Part shown: positions 6,363-8,475 of the stretch, one piece after another
Position numbering within the stretch: the first letter of the stretch is position 1
How the letters are laid out: every line of letters starts with the position of its first letter
Source: JBFWRI01 sp050248995
Lineage (GTDB): Bacteria; Pseudomonadota; Alphaproteobacteria; JAIXQD01
Assembly (NCBI GenBank): GCA_050248995.1
Contig: JBFWRI010000042.1
Location: forward strand, 1-8,475
DNA length: 8,475 bases
Reading direction: 5' to 3'
Translations under genes and position numbers: made by a program
Notes under the pieces: model-generated
The model's database searches: none
Told to the model about the DNA's origin: nothing
Seen by the model: the letters and a program-made list of their open reading frames with translations, nothing else

Positions 6363-6452
6363 TGGCGGATGGGATGAGATTCGAACTCACGATACGGTTT
6401 CCCGTATACACACTTTCCAGGCGTGCGCCTTCAACCACTCGGCCACCCATCC
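6363..6452 (-). tRNA. tRNA-Ser(GGA)
   Basis: This is a class II (long variable arm) tRNA of 90 nt on the minus strand. The acceptor stem GGATGGG (6446-6452) pairs with CCCATCC, followed by discriminator G and an encoded CCA ending at 6363. The D-arm begins GCCGAGTGGTTGAAGGC. The anticodon loop CTGGAAA (6414-6420) carries GGA (6416-6418), which reads UCC and UCU serine codons. The variable arm TACGGGAAACCGTA is a perfect TACGG/CCGTA hairpin, and the T-arm GTGAG-TTCGAAT-CTCAT closes with one G-U pair. All expected elements are present, including G73, a serine identity base. Five T residues follow the CCA directly and the TylF-type methyltransferase begins 7 nt on, so the two may be co-transcribed. 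Confidence 0.97.
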
Positions 6453-6463
6453 GCACTACAGAA

Positions 6464-6492
6464 GTAATAATGAATAAAGCCCTTTAACGCAA
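6464..6492 (-). promoter_or_regulatory. Candidate promoter of tRNA-Ser
   Basis: On the minus strand, TTGCGT (6487-6492) and TATTAC (6464-6469) are spaced 17 bp apart, and the -10 box ends 11 nt before the mature tRNA 5' end, the right distance for a sigma-70 type start a few bases upstream of the tRNA. Box matches are modest (3/6 and 4/6), so position carries most of the argument. Confidence 0.45.
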
Positions 6493-6497
6493 TCAGC

Positions 6498-6525
6498 TTG
6501 GCAAACACAGGGTCTCTGGTACCCT
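6498..6525 (+). promoter_or_regulatory. Candidate kup promoter, possibly giving a leaderless mRNA
   Basis: TTGGCA (6498-6503, 5/6 to the sigma-70 -35 consensus) is followed after 16 bp by TACCCT (6520-6525, 3/6 to the -10 consensus). The -10 box ends 7 nt before the kup ATG at 6533, so transcription would begin at or next to the A of the start codon. This agrees with the absence of a Shine-Dalgarno sequence there, but the -10 box is weak. The -35 box lies 5 bp from the -35 box of the divergent tRNA promoter candidate. Confidence 0.35.
6509..6525. repeat. Short inverted repeat over the kup -10 region
   Basis: AGGGT (6509-6513) and ACCCT (6521-6525) are perfect inverted halves separated by 7 bp. 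The right half coincides with the candidate -10 box. It could be an operator half-site pair or chance; with 5-bp arms it is only suggestive. Confidence 0.3.
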
Positions 6526-6532
6526 CTGGCCT

Positions 6533-8461
6533 ATGAATAAGCCCGAGCGCCCTGTTCCCAAAGAAACCTTTGCCCACCATTACGGCGCCAACCACCCGGC
6601 CATGCAGAAAACCGGCTTGGGCCTGATGATTGGTGCCATCGGTGTCGTGTTCGGCGATATCGGAACCAGCCCCATTTATACCCTGCGCGAATGCTTTGTG
6701 CAGACAGGACTGGGCGTTGATGCGGCGAATGTATACGGATTCCTGTCGCTTATCTTCTGGGCGCTTACCATCGTCGTGACTATAAAGTATGCGATGCTTC
6801 TGCTGCAGGCCAATAACCGGGGTGAGGGTGGCATCATGGCGCTGGGGGCTTTGGCGCTGCACGGTGTGCGCCGCAAACCTTACCTGAGGCCCGTTATCTT
6901 CTTTATCGCCATCGCCGGCATGGCGCTGTTTTACGGCGACGGCATGATTACGCCTGCTATTTCAGTTTTGTCGGCGGTCGAGGGGCTTGAAATCTTCTCA
7001 GCTGACTTGCATGACTTCGTAGTGCCGCTGTCGATCCTTATCTTGGCCGGTCTTTTTGCTGTACAAAGATTCGGGACCCGGTTGTTGGGTCTTATTGCCG
7101 GCCCGGTAACTCTCGTCTGGTTTATAACGCTGGGGATACTGGGAATCGTACAGCTTTCAAGCATGCCGGGGGTGCTGGCAGCTTTAAGCCCCCATTATGC
7201 GCTGTTGTTTTTTACCGGCCATCCCGAGTTTGCTCTGGTGGTCTTGGGCGCAGTTGTGCTGTGCGTTACCGGGGCAGAAGCCCTTTATTCAGATCTGGGG
7301 CACTTTGGCCCGCGACCCATCCGACGCGGCTGGGTGTATGTTGTATATCCTTGCCTGTTGCTGAACTACTTTGGCCAAGGCGCTCTGCTGTTGGCCGATC
7401 CTTCAGCTATCGAAAGCCCCTTCTATAAGCTTGTCCCTGCATGGGGCGTATTACCACTTGTTGTTCTAGCAACATTGGCAACAATTATCGCCAGCCAGGC
7501 CATGATCACGGGTGCTTTCTCGTTGACGCAACAGGCCATACAGCTTGGCCTTCTGCCGCGCATGCAAATTTCCCATACTGATCTTGAACATCGAGGGCAG
7601 ATATATATCCCGCGCGTTAACCTGTTTCTGGCCATCGGTGTAGTTCTTCTTGTCCTTAGCTTTCAAAATTCAAGCTCACTGGCGCATATGTATGGTTTAG
7701 CCGTTACAGGTACGTTCCTGTGCACCACACTGCTGTTTCTGGTTGTTATGAAGCGCCTGTGGCGCCGCGGCTGGCTGTTTACAGGGGTGCTGGGTGGAAC
7801 ATTCCTGATTGTTGATGCCGCATTCTTCAGCGCAAACCTAATTAAAGTTCCGGACGGCGGCTGGGTGCCGCTTCTGGTTGGGCTGTGTATTCTTATAACA
7901 ATGCTGACATGGAAGCGTGGGCGCGCGGTTCTTGTCGCCAACCGCAGATCTGTCAGCGCCACTGTGCCCGAGTTGATGCAGCGCATCGAGGTTGAGCGTC
8001 CAGCGCGCGTACCCGGCACCGCTATCTATATGGCTTATCTGCCTGATGTTGTTCCGTATCCGCTTTTATATAACCTGGACCACAATAAAGTTCTTCATGA
8101 CCGTGTTGTTCTTCTGACGGTGCGTATGGAAGACCGCCCTGTCATACATGAGGATGAGCGCATTATCATCGGCGAAGAGGGCAAGGGCATCTGGCACCTT
8201 GTTATTAGGTATGGATTCACAGAATCGCCGCGCATCCTCAGTGCGTTGGCCATCGCGCGCCGACAGGGGTTCCAGGTAAATGTGGCAGAATCGACCTTCT
8301 TCCTTGGACGCGATCGCATCGTGGTCGGTCGCAATCCGCCGATGGCTCGCTGGCGCATGATGTTGTTTGCATGGATGGCGCATACATCAACTAGCGCCAG
8401 CGATTACTTTAATCTGCCACGTGCCCGGGTTATCGAGCTCGGCGCTCAAATCGTTTTATAA
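6533..8461 (+). CDS. kup: Kup low-affinity potassium uptake transporter
   Basis: This 642-residue inner-membrane protein of the Kup/HAK/KT family imports K+, probably with protons. It is full length (the E. coli protein has 622 residues). Conserved family motifs run in order: 'GDIGTSPIYT' (41-50), 'NNRGEGG' (94-100), 'YGDGMITPAISVLSAVEG' (134-151), 'GAEALYSDLGHFG' (247-259), 'LNYFGQGA' (277-284), 'SQAMITGAFSLTQQAIQLG' (321-339), 'GLAVTGT' (388-394) and 'DGGWVPL' (441-447). About twelve hydrophobic segments fill residues 27-460, followed by a soluble cytoplasmic C-domain ending in the typical 'YFNLPRARVIELG' region (625-637). The start at 6533 has no Shine-Dalgarno sequence; the next in-frame ATG, 6602, is no better and would trim the hydrophilic N-terminus to 'MQKTGLGLM'. 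It is divergent from the tRNA-Ser gene across 80 bp and functionally unrelated to the glycan cluster. Only 14 bases follow the stop, with no terminator seen. Confidence 0.96.
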   Translation: MNKPERPVPKETFAHHYGANHPAMQKTGLGLMIGAIGVVFGDIGTSPIYTLRECFVQTGLGVDAANVYGFLSLIFWALTIVVTIKYAMLLLQANNRGEGGIMALGALALHGVRRKPYLRPVIFFIAIAGMALFYGDGMITPAISVLSAVEGLEIFSADLHDFVVPLSILILAGLFAVQRFGTRLLGLIAGPVTLVWFITLGILGIVQLSSMPGVLAALSPHYALLFFTGHPEFALVVLGAVVLCVTGAEALYSDLGHFGPRPIRRGWVYVVYPCLLLNYFGQGALLLADPSAIESPFYKLVPAWGVLPLVVLATLATIIASQAMITGAFSLTQQAIQLGLLPRMQISHTDLEHRGQIYIPRVNLFLAIGVVLLVLSFQNSSSLAHMYGLAVTGTFLCTTLLFLVVMKRLWRRGWLFTGVLGGTFLIVDAAFFSANLIKVPDGGWVPLLVGLCILITMLTWKRGRAVLVANRRSVSATVPELMQRIEVERPARVPGTAIYMAYLPDVVPYPLLYNLDHNKVLHDRVVLLTVRMEDRPVIHEDERIIIGEEGKGIWHLVIRYGFTESPRILSALAIARRQGFQVNVAESTFFLGRDRIVVGRNPPMARWRMMLFAWMAHTSTSASDYFNLPRARVIELGAQIVL

Positions 8462-8475
8462 TTTAAGCTTGGGTC

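Noticed and set aside
6431..6862. Minus-strand open frame of 143 codons
   Set aside because: It overlaps both the tRNA-Ser gene and the start of kup; its translation is unremarkable, and the features it crosses are certain.
1..8475. CRISPR arrays, insertion sequences, integrases or toxin-antitoxin genes
   Set aside because: No regularly spaced repeats, terminal inverted repeats with a transposase, recombinase motifs or small paired genes were found by reading both strands.

Overview
The window looks like chromosomal DNA of a moderately GC-rich Gram-negative bacterium, most likely an alphaproteobacterium. That placement is an inference from the tRNA-Ser(GGA) with encoded CCA, the Kup sequence, codon use and the style of the surface-glycan genes; nothing here fixes a genus.

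Positions 2-5056 hold a tightly packed plus-strand operon for making and exporting a surface polysaccharide (O-antigen, capsule or similar). In order: the C-terminal end of an ABC-2 permease (Wzm/KpsM type, cut by the window edge); a Wzt-like ATPase with an acidic linker and a C-terminal Wzt_C-like beta domain; a CmcI/cephalosporin-hydroxylase-family SAM methyltransferase; a second, unrelated class I SAM methyltransferase; and a 513-residue two-domain glycosyltransferase (sialyltransferase/MptE-like N-terminus, GT8-like C-terminus with a DxD motif). Gaps are 1, 43, 2 and 2 nt. A plausible division of labour is that the glycosyltransferase builds or extends the glycan, the methyltransferases decorate or cap it, and the Wzm/Wzt pair moves it across the inner membrane, with the Wzt C-terminal domain reading the chain end.

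Positions 5150-6355 hold a small stand-alone tandem-CBS protein on the plus strand. Convergent to it is a TylF/MycF-type O-methyltransferase on the minus strand. The third methyltransferase begins only 7 nt after the 3' CCA of a tRNA-Ser(GGA) gene (6363-6452, minus), so tRNA and mRNA may share a transcript.

Positions 6453-8461 hold an 80-bp divergent spacer with candidate back-to-back promoters, then a complete kup potassium-uptake gene on the plus strand, which looks like ordinary core chromosome.

The most striking observation is that the Wzt-like ATPase keeps a good Walker A but has lost the ABC signature, the catalytic glutamate after Walker B, the D-loop aspartate and the switch histidine. 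As read, it should not be a conventional ABC motor, although it sits one base after its permease and has an intact reading frame. No CRISPR array, insertion sequence, integrase or toxin-antitoxin pair is visible.
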